Shown here piece by piece: positions 8,255 to 17,828 of a stretch of DNA of 64,000 nt. The stretch's first letter is position 1, and every line of letters starts with the position of its first letter. The position numbers and the translations under genes are program-made. The DNA is from Allocoprococcus sp004560705 (GTDB lineage: Bacteria; Bacillota; Clostridia; Lachnospirales; Lachnospiraceae), in NCBI RefSeq assembly GCF_052065755.1, contig NZ_JBQHTK010000003.1:1-64000 (forward strand). Direction: 5' to 3'. The notes under the pieces were generated by a model that saw only the letters and a list, made by a program, of their open reading frames with translations, was not told the DNA's origin and searched no databases.

Positions 8255-9047
8255 TAGATTTCTCACCACTTGAATATAATTTAACTAATATCTTCGCCAG
8301 CCACTTTGGCCAGAATTTGCAATACATAACAAAATCTTCTTTTACCCTTTCATTATCTTGAATGATATGGCTTGTCTCTGAATCTTCATGAATACGATGT
8401 CCCATCAGAATCCTTTTATTGTAAATAAAAGAGCCTTTCACTCTAGAAAGCATCTCCCATGCTTCCCAATCTTCACAAGAACGAAATCCGGTTTGAAAAA
8501 CTGTTTCAGGAAGATTATTACGTACGAATGTCACTGACGGGCAACAGATAGGACATCCTAATGATAAAATTCTTCTTCTTACAAATCTACTATTCTGAAA
8601 GAATCGCACTTGCAATGGACTCAACATGAATCTTTTTATATTTAACAACTGATTTTGTGTAACTTTGACTCCATTTCTTATTTCAGCATAATTTGTAAAG
8701 TATATTAACGGTCTTTTCTTCTTTGCCATACATCTTAACATTTCTTCAGTATAGTTTTCAAAATACACATCGTCCTGATGTGCTAGAGTTATATACGTCG
8801 TTGTTGCCAGATGGTATCCAAAATTCCAATCCTGCACAATACCACCTTGTCCTTCATTAATATACAATGGAATACTATATTTCTGTGCCAGATTACTGAT
8901 AAACTCGTTCGGAGTTGACGTAATCATAATAATCTGACTTTTTACAGTCTGATTTTTCAAGGACTGAATACACTTTTCCAAATAATTACTTTTTTTATAA
9001 GCACATATTACAAATGTATGCTTTTCACCTGTATTCATTTTTTGCAC
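8244..9047 (-). CDS. Glycosyltransferase family 2 protein
   Basis: A 267-residue GT-A transferase. TFVICAYKKSNYLEKCI is the N-terminal strand with the usual helix, and HQDD at 90-93 is the DXD-like site. EDWEAWE near residue 190 is the region where GT2 enzymes keep the catalytic base (often ED). The N-terminal motif departs from the classical VSIIIPVYN. It overlaps the following DPM1-like gene, indicating translational coupling. Donor and acceptor are unknown. Confidence 0.8.
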   Translation of the reverse strand: MQKMNTGEKHTFVICAYKKSNYLEKCIQSLKNQTVKSQIIMITSTPNEFISNLAQKYSIPLYINEGQGGIVQDWNFGYHLATTTYITLAHQDDVYFENYTEEMLRCMAKKKRPLIYFTNYAEIRNGVKVTQNQLLNIKRFMLSPLQVRFFQNSRFVRRRILSLGCPICCPSVTFVRNNLPETVFQTGFRSCEDWEAWEMLSRVKGSFIYNKRILMGHRIHEDSETSHIIQDNERVKEDFVMYCKFWPKWLAKILVKLYSSGEKSNEL

Positions 9048-9143
9048 CTCTTCACCCTTTTTATTATATCAGAAATATTTATTACGGATTTTATTTTATA
9101 AGTTATTCATTTTATCACACAATTTCTGAATTTTTTAGTGCGA

Positions 9144-11180
9144 TTATCTTGCTATAACAGTTTCAAATATCGTACAGACAGTTAAGAATTGTAAGCAAAA
9201 TACACCTATTGCCAATTGACCGGTAATATCTTTTTTTACAACAATACTTCGAGTCTGCAAGCAAATAAATACTAGTGGAAGAAATGGTAAAAAATACCGT
9301 CCCTGCACTCCATATATACATGGTGATAAAATATTCGTGCAATCTTTTGCCAAATTAAATCCTAATAAAATCAAACAGAATATGCCTAAACTTATTACAC
9401 TGAACAAAGCTTTTTCTTTAAAACTAGGAATGGTTTCATTTTCCTTTATTACTAATGCTAATGTTAATAAAATATAAAAACCTACAATCACTAATAGCGA
9501 TATCTCAATTTTACTATAAGATTTATATCCCCCAAAAACCTGTTCTAAATAAAATACACTCCTCTCACGAATAGTATTCGCCCATAAAACAATAGTCTTT
9601 AAAGGATTACTCACTATAGTACTCAATGTATATCCAGCAACTCCATCTTCATTAACGTAGCTATTAGCCATGCTTTGTACCGTTTCTTGCCTGCCCCAAA
9701 TTAATGTTAAAACGTTCATTAATAACAATGCAATTTTTACTCCATATGCCTTCATCGAATTTTGAGATATTTTATTATTAGGAATTAATATAATCAAAAA
9801 TACCAATAAGATATATACCACTTTTATCGGGGTAAAGCAAATACTCGTTAAGGCAAGTACTACCCAATCCCCTATTTTAGTCTGTTTCTTTTCATAAGCC
9901 AGATATAGAGTATACGCAATAAACAAAAAAGCACAACTATTTAACATGCTGTCATATGAAAAAGAAGCTGCGGCTTGAATTGCTGTCGGTCCCAACATTA
10001 AAATCATTAATGCTCTCTTACCAAAAGGTATCAGTTTTATCGAGTAATACCCAAAAACCATATAACTGATTAGCGCTAGCAATCGTCCCAGCAATAACAA
10101 ACTAACATTACTAAATCTTAAGATTCTAGCAATACATATACCAATTATTTGTGGTATATAGGCAAAAGGTGGTACTCCACCCAATAATGAACATCTTAAT
10201 GAAACAAACTCTTTATTTGTATCTTCATTGAAAAATGGTGAACTAAATATCAAATTATATGAATACTGTCTTGTAGTGATTTCATTCGGTGTAAAGTATA
10301 AATCGCATTCACGCACAAGAATATTTCCCTCTTCATCTACGGTAGGCTCTCCTAACAACTCACTTGCATAATAATATGCAGTCCCTACATGAAAATGTTC
10401 ATCAGGACATGCATACGGACTCCAAAAAACAGTATACAATACCCCAAAAACAGTACAAATAATAACAAACAATGTTTCTATTTTCCACTTTTTTTTCATT
10501 ATTCCATAACATATTATGGCATACACAATAGAGAGGATCAAATAAACAAGAAGGTAAATATATACCATATTACTTGAAGCAATGCCACTAATATATGTTG
10601 CAATCTCATACTCCATTTTCGAATCATCTTCATACAGCTTTATTTGATCTATATTCCATTGTGATAATATAAATGAAGCCGTTCCGTCTATATACTCTTC
10701 ATTATGATTAATGCAAATCGAAATAACGTCATCTCTCTCTACAGTCACAGGCGTTGTAAAAATAATCGTAACAGCCTCTTGATCCGAATTTTCAAATACT
10801 ATTTCTTCTTCCTGTATTATTTCGTCGTTTATTTTTATGCTAATCAAAATCTTACTATCTGGATTTGCGTTCTTGCACTTAATAGGTATTTGTATACGAT
10901 ATATTTCCCCCTCAATCCCTGTGATATCTTGATGGATACTATTACCCAATGATTCAATTGAAATAGAATTATCCGTTGAAAAATTTGTCAACAGAAGCTT
11001 CTCCCCTTTACTGTTTGGCAATACAACACGAACTAAACCCGCAAGTAATACAGCAGATAACACAAGATAAATAATACTTGCATATATTATGCTTTTTCTA
11101 GTTTCCAGTCTATATAATATATTTTTACTTATCTGTTCATGATTCTTCTTTCTCATTTTACCTTTTTCCCAATCACTCAA
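9144..11180 (-). CDS. DUF2142 polytopic membrane protein
   Basis: A 678-residue integral membrane protein with about 12 hydrophobic segments and an extracytoplasmic beta-rich loop at about 55-200 between the first two. SPYACPDEHFHVGTAYYYA near residue 255 is the DUF2142 signature; the DEHFH cluster is placed like the acidic loop of GT-C glycosyltransferases. The family is usual in polysaccharide loci of Firmicutes and is thought to transfer sugars from polyprenyl-phosphate donors, which would fit the DPM1-like enzyme nearby. The longest frame starts at a TTG (11180); an ATG at 11156 preceded by AAAAAGG is a better start. Confidence 0.75.
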   Translation of the reverse strand: MSDWEKGKMRKKNHEQISKNILYRLETRKSIIYASIIYLVLSAVLLAGLVRVVLPNSKGEKLLLTNFSTDNSISIESLGNSIHQDITGIEGEIYRIQIPIKCKNANPDSKILISIKINDEIIQEEEIVFENSDQEAVTIIFTTPVTVERDDVISICINHNEEYIDGTASFILSQWNIDQIKLYEDDSKMEYEIATYISGIASSNMVYIYLLVYLILSIVYAIICYGIMKKKWKIETLFVIICTVFGVLYTVFWSPYACPDEHFHVGTAYYYASELLGEPTVDEEGNILVRECDLYFTPNEITTRQYSYNLIFSSPFFNEDTNKEFVSLRCSLLGGVPPFAYIPQIIGICIARILRFSNVSLLLLGRLLALISYMVFGYYSIKLIPFGKRALMILMLGPTAIQAAASFSYDSMLNSCAFLFIAYTLYLAYEKKQTKIGDWVVLALTSICFTPIKVVYILLVFLIILIPNNKISQNSMKAYGVKIALLLMNVLTLIWGRQETVQSMANSYVNEDGVAGYTLSTIVSNPLKTIVLWANTIRERSVFYLEQVFGGYKSYSKIEISLLVIVGFYILLTLALVIKENETIPSFKEKALFSVISLGIFCLILLGFNLAKDCTNILSPCIYGVQGRYFLPFLPLVFICLQTRSIVVKKDITGQLAIGVFCLQFLTVCTIFETVIAR

Positions 11181-11223
11181 ATGTTTAATGTATTTCTCCT
11201 ACAATGAAAATACATGCTCATTT

Positions 11224-12282
11224 TTAATTTGCAAAGCTTAAAACGGTTTTCTTCATACCTTCAGCCAAACAAACTTTTGGCGTCCAACCTAAATCTTCTA
11301 TCTTTTTAGTTGACAATACAGTTCTTCCCATTTTACTATAGCCAAGACTCATTTGTTCTGGAATATCAAATATTACTTTTAATTTTCTTTCTGGGAATAA
11401 TCTAACCAACATTTGTGCAACTTCACGTATTGGCTTTGGTTCTCTTTCATTTGCCACATTATATGCTTCCCCTGATGGAGAATTCAGCATGGTGAGAAAC
11501 ATCGCACTTACTGCATCCGTAATATAACAAAAAGCTCTCACTGCATCCCCAGTACTTTTCAAAACAATATTTCTTTCGTTCACTACATCTGAAATAAAAT
11601 CTGCCATTACGCGTCCATCATTATTAATTATCATTCCCGGTCCATAAGAATGAGCAATTCTAAGAACTACAGACTCAACTCCAAACTGATAATAGTAACT
11701 CTTTAAAATGCTCTCAGCAATTCTTTTGCTTTCAGGATAACATGCTCTACGTTCCATAGGGTCAAGACAGCCAAATATGTCTTCTTCTATCGCCTCTACG
11801 TTATCTAGCATTTTTCCATATACTTCTCTAGTTGAAGTATACACAACACGAACTCCTGAATTCTTTCTGGCTAATTCCATTACATTCATTGTTCCAATTG
11901 TATTCGCTTTAATAATCCCAACCGGATCATCTAAAATATATCTCGGACTTGCATTCCCTGCAGCATGTATAATATAATCAATTCTACCATCATATCTGAT
12001 TTCATCACAAACATCCTGTACCAAAAATTCAAAATTTGAATCATTCTCATATTTTGAGAATTTTTCTAACGCCTTTTCCTTATTTCTTACCAATGCCAAC
12101 ACACGTATTCCATATCCCTCAGTTTCATTCAAATACATACAAAAATGCACGACATATGCCGCAAGCATTCCTGTTGCCCCCGTAACAAGTATTGTTTTAT
12201 TACGCATTTTTTCATAAGGAATATTTTCTTGTTTTAGCAAACGCATATCATCTAATATGATAGTATATCCACAGTTCATCAT
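11224..12282 (-). CDS. Extended SDR: NAD-dependent epimerase/dehydratase
   Basis: About 350 residues of extended short-chain dehydrogenase. The Rossmann motif TGATGMLAAYV, the HAAGNASPRY segment similar to UDP-glucuronate decarboxylases, the catalytic triad STR...YPESK (YxxxK) and RIAHSYGPGM are all visible. Its substrate is a nucleotide-bound sugar; the neighbouring cytidylyltransferase hints at a CDP-linked compound, but this is inference. A frame beginning 51 bases earlier overlaps the cytidylyltransferase; the ATG at 12282 (MMNCGYTIIL), with GAGGAG just upstream, is a clearly better start. It follows the cytidylyltransferase by 13 bases. Confidence 0.8.
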   Translation of the reverse strand: MMNCGYTIILDDMRLLKQENIPYEKMRNKTILVTGATGMLAAYVVHFCMYLNETEGYGIRVLALVRNKEKALEKFSKYENDSNFEFLVQDVCDEIRYDGRIDYIIHAAGNASPRYILDDPVGIIKANTIGTMNVMELARKNSGVRVVYTSTREVYGKMLDNVEAIEEDIFGCLDPMERRACYPESKRIAESILKSYYYQFGVESVVLRIAHSYGPGMIINNDGRVMADFISDVVNERNIVLKSTGDAVRAFCYITDAVSAMFLTMLNSPSGEAYNVANEREPKPIREVAQMLVRLFPERKLKVIFDIPEQMSLGYSKMGRTVLSTKKIEDLGWTPKVCLAEGMKKTVLSFAN

Positions 12283-12295
12283 ACTTCTCCTCGCT

Positions 12296-13018
12296 CTAAT
12301 CACCAAAAAGCTGTGACTGTTCTCTTGCTTCAAACAGTCCCTTAAACGTATAAAAATCCATTGGAGTTGTTATCTTTATATTCTCCATAGGTCCTTCAAC
12401 AACCGATAGATTATGACCATAATAGCGCATCATCGATGCTGAATCAATAAAATCATGTTTCCCCGCCTTAATTGCGTTTTCGTGCGCCCTCATAATATCT
12501 TCAAGATAAAAACATTGAGGTGCTCTTGCCATCAAACATTGTGAACGCTCTAACACATTTTGAATCATTTTATCTTCATTTAGAGTAATGATGGTTTCAA
12601 TTGCAGGTGCAACTGTAATTGCATTCTTATTTGCTCTAACACATTCAATACATTCTGTAATGATTTTTTCGTTAATCAGCGGTCTTACACCATCATGTAT
12701 TAAAACAATATTGTTTTCAGAATCACCGATTTCTTCTGCCGCCTTTAAACCAGCATAAATAGAATCCTGTCCTGTTATTCCGCCAGGTACGATTTTTGCC
12801 ACTTTCTTCAAACAATATTTTTCAACCAATTCTTTCAAAAATGGAATCCATTCTTCGACACAAGCTATAACAATTTTATCAATCTGCTCATGATCTTCAA
12901 AATGTTCTAGAGTATAAATTATAATTTCTTTCCCATATAATTTCAAAAATTGTTTAGGTAATGCTCTACTATTCATACGCTTACCTATTCCACCTGCAAA
13001 AATCACCGCAATATTCAT
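12296..13018 (-). CDS. IspD/TarI-family cytidylyltransferase
   Basis: A 240-residue CTP-dependent nucleotidyltransferase. VIFAGGIGKRM and LPKQFLKLYGKEIIIYTL are the CTP-binding loop and the following strand of the family; VLIHDGVRPLI is the second nucleotide-binding block. IspD makes CDP-methylerythritol in isoprenoid synthesis, TarI makes CDP-ribitol for teichoic acids. Inside a capsule locus with a CDP-polyol phosphotransferase (19323-20459), a TarI-like role in making a CDP-polyol or CDP-sugar is more likely. The SDR next to it would act before or after it. A housekeeping ispD function cannot be excluded. Confidence 0.8.
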   Translation of the reverse strand: MNIAVIFAGGIGKRMNSRALPKQFLKLYGKEIIIYTLEHFEDHEQIDKIVIACVEEWIPFLKELVEKYCLKKVAKIVPGGITGQDSIYAGLKAAEEIGDSENNIVLIHDGVRPLINEKIITECIECVRANKNAITVAPAIETIITLNEDKMIQNVLERSQCLMARAPQCFYLEDIMRAHENAIKAGKHDFIDSASMMRYYGHNLSVVEGPMENIKITTPMDFYTFKGLFEAREQSQLFGD

Positions 13019-13025
13019 AGCCCAA

Positions 13026-14075
13026 TCACCTTTTTTTCTTTTTATATACTATATAATGATTATAAATTCTAGATAAATACACTATAGTACTGATCCATTT
13101 CAAATGAATTAAAACAGAAAGCATTTTCTGAGTCATTCGAAATTTTTTTCGAACTACTTTATTTCCTAATTCCTTCATTTCTTCTTCTTCAAGAAAAGTT
13201 CTAACATATTCACATTCTTCTTTTAGACTATATTCACATTTCGGACGTTCAAATAGCAACAAGAATTCAATCAAATATTCCATAGCTCGATTATTCCAAT
13301 CAAGTTCTCCCTTAACTTTTCCTTTAAGTTTTTCAAACATCTTTTTTTCAGATTTCATTGCTTTTGTAACACCAATAATCTGATTAACATGAAAATTGCT
13401 CGAAGTACTATGAGATGTTCTCTGATAATGAATATATTTTACATCTGACATGACATAAATATTTTCACACATATCAAGTAATTGATAATTAAAAATCCAG
13501 TCTTCATAACCCTTAACCACTTCTTCATCAAACAATAATTCTGACGATTTCAAGAATTTGTTTTCATATAATCCATTCCATATCATATTAAAAAAGCCAT
13601 CTTCTTTTAACATATAAAACTGTTTTGCTTCAAATGACCTATTTAAATCAAATTTTCCACTCTTCCTAAAAGTTCGTACTCTTCCTTCCTGAATATTGTT
13701 ATGCCAATCCTCAACAACTCTGTATCCATATTTTACAACTTTACACGAATTCTCTTTTGCATTCCTATAAGCACTATCCAGTAAATCCTCCAAGTATTCA
13801 TCATCATTGTCAATAAATGCCACATATTCACCGATAGCGTGCCTAATTCCAACATTTCTTGTATAAGATATCCCATGATTCTCATGATGAAACACTTTAA
13901 TTCTTGGGTCTTCTCCAGCATATTTTTCGCAAATATGCAAACTACTGTCAGTAGATCCATCATCAATCAGCAATAATTCCCAGTCCGAAAGAGTTTGTTT
14001 TAGAATGCTTTCAATAGCTGTATGTATGTATTTTTCTGAATTATATACTGGCATTATCACGCTTACTTTAACCAT
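13026..14075 (-). CDS. Glycosyltransferase family 2 protein
   Basis: A 349-residue GT2 enzyme. VSVIMPVYNSEKYIHTAI, LIDDGSTDSS and DNDDEYL (the DXD site) are at the expected places in the first 105 residues. EDWIFN near residue 196 is a likely catalytic-base region. The C-terminal part is basic and amphipathic, probably lying on the membrane. The start overlaps the end of the flippase gene by 8 bases. It is one of three similar enzymes in this locus (with 20464-21534 and 21534-22598), presumably adding different sugars of the repeat unit. Confidence 0.85.
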   Translation of the reverse strand: MVKVSVIMPVYNSEKYIHTAIESILKQTLSDWELLLIDDGSTDSSLHICEKYAGEDPRIKVFHHENHGISYTRNVGIRHAIGEYVAFIDNDDEYLEDLLDSAYRNAKENSCKVVKYGYRVVEDWHNNIQEGRVRTFRKSGKFDLNRSFEAKQFYMLKEDGFFNMIWNGLYENKFLKSSELLFDEEVVKGYEDWIFNYQLLDMCENIYVMSDVKYIHYQRTSHSTSSNFHVNQIIGVTKAMKSEKKMFEKLKGKVKGELDWNNRAMEYLIEFLLLFERPKCEYSLKEECEYVRTFLEEEEMKELGNKVVRKKFRMTQKMLSVLIHLKWISTIVYLSRIYNHYIVYKKKKR

Positions 14076-15534
14076 TCTTCTTCCTTCCCACTATGCATTT
14101 ACTAATAATTTTCTTTATATCAATATCCCAAAGATATAGATTAACCAAGCCATAAATAACCATGCCAATTATACCAACAGTTAAAATATATACAATACCA
14201 TTCAAATTGAAATAATACCTGATTAGAAACCATACTATTACAATTCCGTTACAACTAATTACATATTTCATGATATCTCTTTTCATTTCCGATAAATCAA
14301 TGTATTTCTTTGCTGCTTTAGACGATACTAGAAACATAACCAATTCAGCAATCATTGTCGTTAGTGATGCGCCTATAAAACTCATTTTAGGAATCATCAC
14401 AAAATTTAGCAAAAGATTTACTACAGCAGATGTTATCGATGCTTTCAAAATCTCTTTCTCTTTTCCATTCGGGAGCAAAACTGATGTAGTCATAAATGAA
14501 GCCATAGAGGAAAAGACCAGGGAAAGACTTAAAATTCTAAGAGCTCCAGCAGCTAAAACATATTTCTCACCTGCTATAAATATAATGATCTCCTTAGACA
14601 ACAATCCACTTAATAGACACAAAGGAAGAACCATCGACAATACAACATTAAATATTAATTTCATAAGTCTTTTCGATTCTTTTGCGTCTTCTTTTCCACT
14701 TAATGCTGAAAGACGCGGTACGGTTACTATTATTATTGCAGCAACAACATTTTTAAAAATGTTATATATTTTTACTGCCGCACTATAAAGGCCATTATCA
14801 TATGCCCCCTTCATAATATTTAACATTGTAGAATCAACATTAACATATATAACTGTGGCTACGCTAATAGCAAACAACATCATAATCGGTTTAATATGTT
14901 TCTTCCACTCAATATGAAATGTAAATTTCAGCTTACAGTATTTCTTTATATAAAACCAATTAGGAATGGCTGCACCTACACTTGAAAATGTTAAAATACC
15001 TACATATACTAAATAATCATTTTTATTCTTAATCAGTGTTAACATTAATACAAGCGCGATAAACTGAATAATGATGTTTCTTATTGTAATATATACAAAA
15101 TCCTCATAAATGGAATTAATCCAATCCACAACAAAGGTTGTTCCCACAGTAATTATGCTAAATATGGATAAAATTTTACCATAACTATGCAAATACGGAG
15201 TAAAATAATACACCATAGTCAACCCTAATAACGCTACGAATGTCATTATCAGATTAAGTGAAAACATTTGATTTGCAAAATTTGAAAACTTCACTTTATT
15301 ATCTCGTATTTTCGCCCCTTCTCGTATTGCATAATTTGCTATTCCCAGCCCCGCAATTAAATTCACATAATTAATAATTGATCTCGAGAACTCAATATTT
15401 CCCATATCTTTTACTTCAAGGATTCTAACCACATATGGATACGTAATCAGTGGAAATATAATTGAAGCACAAGTTTTAAAAATATTAAACAATGCATTTA
15501 CAGCTATTGACTTTTTTTTCATTATCGTATCCAA
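14068..15534 (-). CDS. wzx: Oligosaccharide flippase, Wzx/RfbX type
   Basis: A 488-residue MOP-superfamily transporter with 12 to 14 membrane segments. NALFNIFKTCASIIFPLITYP and NIEFSRSIINYVNLIAGLGI are typical first and second helices of RfbX-like flippases. It would move the undecaprenyl-linked repeat unit to the outer face, where the EpsG-like polymerase (16745-17794) can join units. The longest frame begins with TTG at 15534; an ATG at 15522 is an alternative, with the AGGAAG site placed between ideal distances for the two. It is a different branch from the flippase at 3085-4320. Confidence 0.9.
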   Translation of the reverse strand: MDTIMKKKSIAVNALFNIFKTCASIIFPLITYPYVVRILEVKDMGNIEFSRSIINYVNLIAGLGIANYAIREGAKIRDNKVKFSNFANQMFSLNLIMTFVALLGLTMVYYFTPYLHSYGKILSIFSIITVGTTFVVDWINSIYEDFVYITIRNIIIQFIALVLMLTLIKNKNDYLVYVGILTFSSVGAAIPNWFYIKKYCKLKFTFHIEWKKHIKPIMMLFAISVATVIYVNVDSTMLNIMKGAYDNGLYSAAVKIYNIFKNVVAAIIIVTVPRLSALSGKEDAKESKRLMKLIFNVVLSMVLPLCLLSGLLSKEIIIFIAGEKYVLAAGALRILSLSLVFSSMASFMTTSVLLPNGKEKEILKASITSAVVNLLLNFVMIPKMSFIGASLTTMIAELVMFLVSSKAAKKYIDLSEMKRDIMKYVISCNGIVIVWFLIRYYFNLNGIVYILTVGIIGMVIYGLVNLYLWDIDIKKIISKCIVGRKKNG

Positions 15535-15541
15535 TCACTTC

Positions 15542-16690
15542 CTAAACAAGTCGTTTCAAAATATAAGCAAATTGTTTTCCGGTATTCTCCCAGCTAAGAT
15601 CTTTCATACAATCCATTGCATTTTCATGCAAAATTCTAAGGTTGTCTGGATGTTCAATATTTTTCTTGATCTTGTGATATAAATCATCAGCCGAAAAAGT
15701 TGTTAATATAGCAGATTCCTTTTCAAAGAAATATGGAAAAGTTCCGTCTGCAAATTCAATAACCGGAAGCCCTGTTGCCAACATTTCAAAAGGAACCAAT
15801 GATATATTTGTCATAGATGATACCATTCCAAAATCTGCTTTACTATATAATTCCATTAATTCAGCTTTTGATAATTTACCTAGATTTTCTCCTAACTCAG
15901 CTGGAATTTTTTCTATTCCGCCATAAAAAGAGATTTTGAGATTAATTCCATCTCTCTTCAGCTTTTCTTTCACTTTTTTTAACATCAAGGGAATAAGCGT
16001 TGGCAATCTACGTCCAGCTTTTTTCAAATATACTACTAGATGAATCACTTTTTTCTTGTTATATTCCATATAATTTCTTTCCACAAGATGATACTCACTT
16101 TTTTCATATGGAAAATCAATATAATCAATTAAAGTTTCTACATTGACATTTCTCTCTATTTCTCGCTTATTCCAATTTCCAAGACTTACCATATGCAATC
16201 CAAGCTCATAAGTCTTTTTTGCCAATATATACCTTTCACCATCTTCGCAAAAATATGGTTCATAGTCTTGAACAAAATACATCTTATATCCATTCATACG
16301 TGTAACTGTATATACCGACTTCCAATCTGTCGCAATTATTACATCATAGCAATCATTTACAGCTTCTTTTGTGACCATTATTCCTTTGTAATTTTCTAAA
16401 TTAATATGGGCATTTTCCTCGATCTCTTTTTTGCTTTGACTACTTAATGAAATATATTTCACATCAAAGTTCTCATTGCACAATGCAGTACCTATTCTTA
16501 ATATAGAAGTCATCCCCCCCGCATGAGCTGCAACATAACTCGTAACAATAGCCACTTTGTCGACTTTATCCGGTAAAACGTTATCCACATTTTCGAATGT
16601 TTCATTTTTTATCAGATTCTCAATCTGTTGTGTTAGTTTCTTTTCTTTATATGTTTTTAAATACTCTACAATAATCTTTTTCATCTTCAT
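15542..16690 (-). CDS. Glycosyltransferase, GT4-like (WsaF type)
   Basis: A 382-residue GT-B fold transferase. YVAAHAGGMTSILRIG is the glycine-rich acceptor-domain loop; DVIIATDWKSVY and YFVQDYEPYFCEDGE resemble the N-terminal domain of WsaF-like rhamnosyltransferases. The C-terminal donor site reads SLVPFEMLATGLPVIEF, with the E-x7-type motif of GT4 enzymes. With dTDP-rhamnose genes in the same locus, rhamnosyl transfer is a reasonable guess. It lies 7 bases from the flippase gene. Confidence 0.8.
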   Translation of the reverse strand: MKMKKIIVEYLKTYKEKKLTQQIENLIKNETFENVDNVLPDKVDKVAIVTSYVAAHAGGMTSILRIGTALCNENFDVKYISLSSQSKKEIEENAHINLENYKGIMVTKEAVNDCYDVIIATDWKSVYTVTRMNGYKMYFVQDYEPYFCEDGERYILAKKTYELGLHMVSLGNWNKREIERNVNVETLIDYIDFPYEKSEYHLVERNYMEYNKKKVIHLVVYLKKAGRRLPTLIPLMLKKVKEKLKRDGINLKISFYGGIEKIPAELGENLGKLSKAELMELYSKADFGMVSSMTNISLVPFEMLATGLPVIEFADGTFPYFFEKESAILTTFSADDLYHKIKKNIEHPDNLRILHENAMDCMKDLSWENTGKQFAYILKRLV

Positions 16691-16744
16691 TTAACTAAAG
16701 CAATTTGCATTATGCTTCCTTCCTATAATTTTTGTTTTTATCAA

Positions 16745-17794
16745 TTAGCTAAATATACTTTGGTATGGCGAAATAGACCATACATCAAATGTCATCACAA
16801 AATACCACAGGTAAAATGCTAATAATAATGAGTAAAAAATCCACTTTCTGATTCGATTTTGATCTTCTTCCAATAATTGAGGAACATACACAATACTCGG
16901 AATAAAAAAATAATATACAAATCTTTTATACTCAGGAAGCCAGCTCCCAACCAAAACTATCATACTACTGATATACATACAGTTCTTAAAAACCATATTA
17001 CTATTGCCCATTTTTTCATACAAAATACTAATCACCAGTGGAAACAATATCAATCCTAAATACATAGCTGTAACTTGAAAGCCTCGAGTCACAAAATTCG
17101 TATTCAAATAACGAGGTAAAAATGTAGCAAATAACCACGTCATTATTTCTGAATAAAATAGATTAAATGGCAATAATATAATTATACCTATAACATAAGC
17201 TGAACTTCTCCATTTTTTACCAAGTATCCAATAAAATGGAATCATTATCAATGCTGTAAAATGAAATGCTGAAGCCAAACCTATACATACAAAATACTTT
17301 AACGGTTCTTTTGATGATATATAAGAATACCCCAAAAACACTAACATAACTGCGACAAATTGTCTAATCTGATGTAATCCAAGTGTTGCAAAGTAACCGT
17401 TTAAATAAAACATTAAGTAGCTTACTGCATAGTTACTTGAATACTTTTTTATACAAGCAATTAGTAAGGAATAAGAAATTGCAGAATAAATAACAAATAC
17501 CCATTGAAAGCCAAGTCCTAATTTGTTCAAGATCAAACATATTAATTTATATGTAAAATCAACTTCTTGGTTTTGCCCAGATATTATTCTTTGAAAATAC
17601 ACATAATAATTCGTATAATCCGTACCTACGTTTTTCATTAAAGAATTAATTAAAAACATAGGAAGAAACGTTAAAATTGCAAAAACCAAACACTGTATTT
17701 GCACACTACGTCTGCTTTTTGTTGTCATATTACTCGTCATCTGCTTTTGTCTTTCGCACCAAAGCCAAGCAAAAAAGACAGTAAAAGCTATCAT
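16745..17794 (-). CDS. EpsG-family polysaccharide polymerase (Wzy role)
   Basis: A 349-residue membrane protein with about ten hydrophobic segments. NVGTDYTNYYVYFQRI and LHQIRQFVAVMLVFLGY are the two conserved blocks of EpsG proteins (GTDY...Y and the QIRQ segment at the start of a helix). EpsG-like proteins polymerise repeat units outside the membrane in exopolysaccharide systems. It is the only polymerase candidate seen in the window, although two flippases are present. Confidence 0.85.
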   Translation of the reverse strand: MIAFTVFFAWLWCERQKQMTSNMTTKSRRSVQIQCLVFAILTFLPMFLINSLMKNVGTDYTNYYVYFQRIISGQNQEVDFTYKLICLILNKLGLGFQWVFVIYSAISYSLLIACIKKYSSNYAVSYLMFYLNGYFATLGLHQIRQFVAVMLVFLGYSYISSKEPLKYFVCIGLASAFHFTALIMIPFYWILGKKWRSSAYVIGIIILLPFNLFYSEIMTWLFATFLPRYLNTNFVTRGFQVTAMYLGLILFPLVISILYEKMGNSNMVFKNCMYISSMIVLVGSWLPEYKRFVYYFFIPSIVYVPQLLEEDQNRIRKWIFYSLLLAFYLWYFVMTFDVWSISPYQSIFS

Positions 17795-17828
17795 TAGATT
17801 ATATGTTTTAATAAGTCATCATCCTTTT

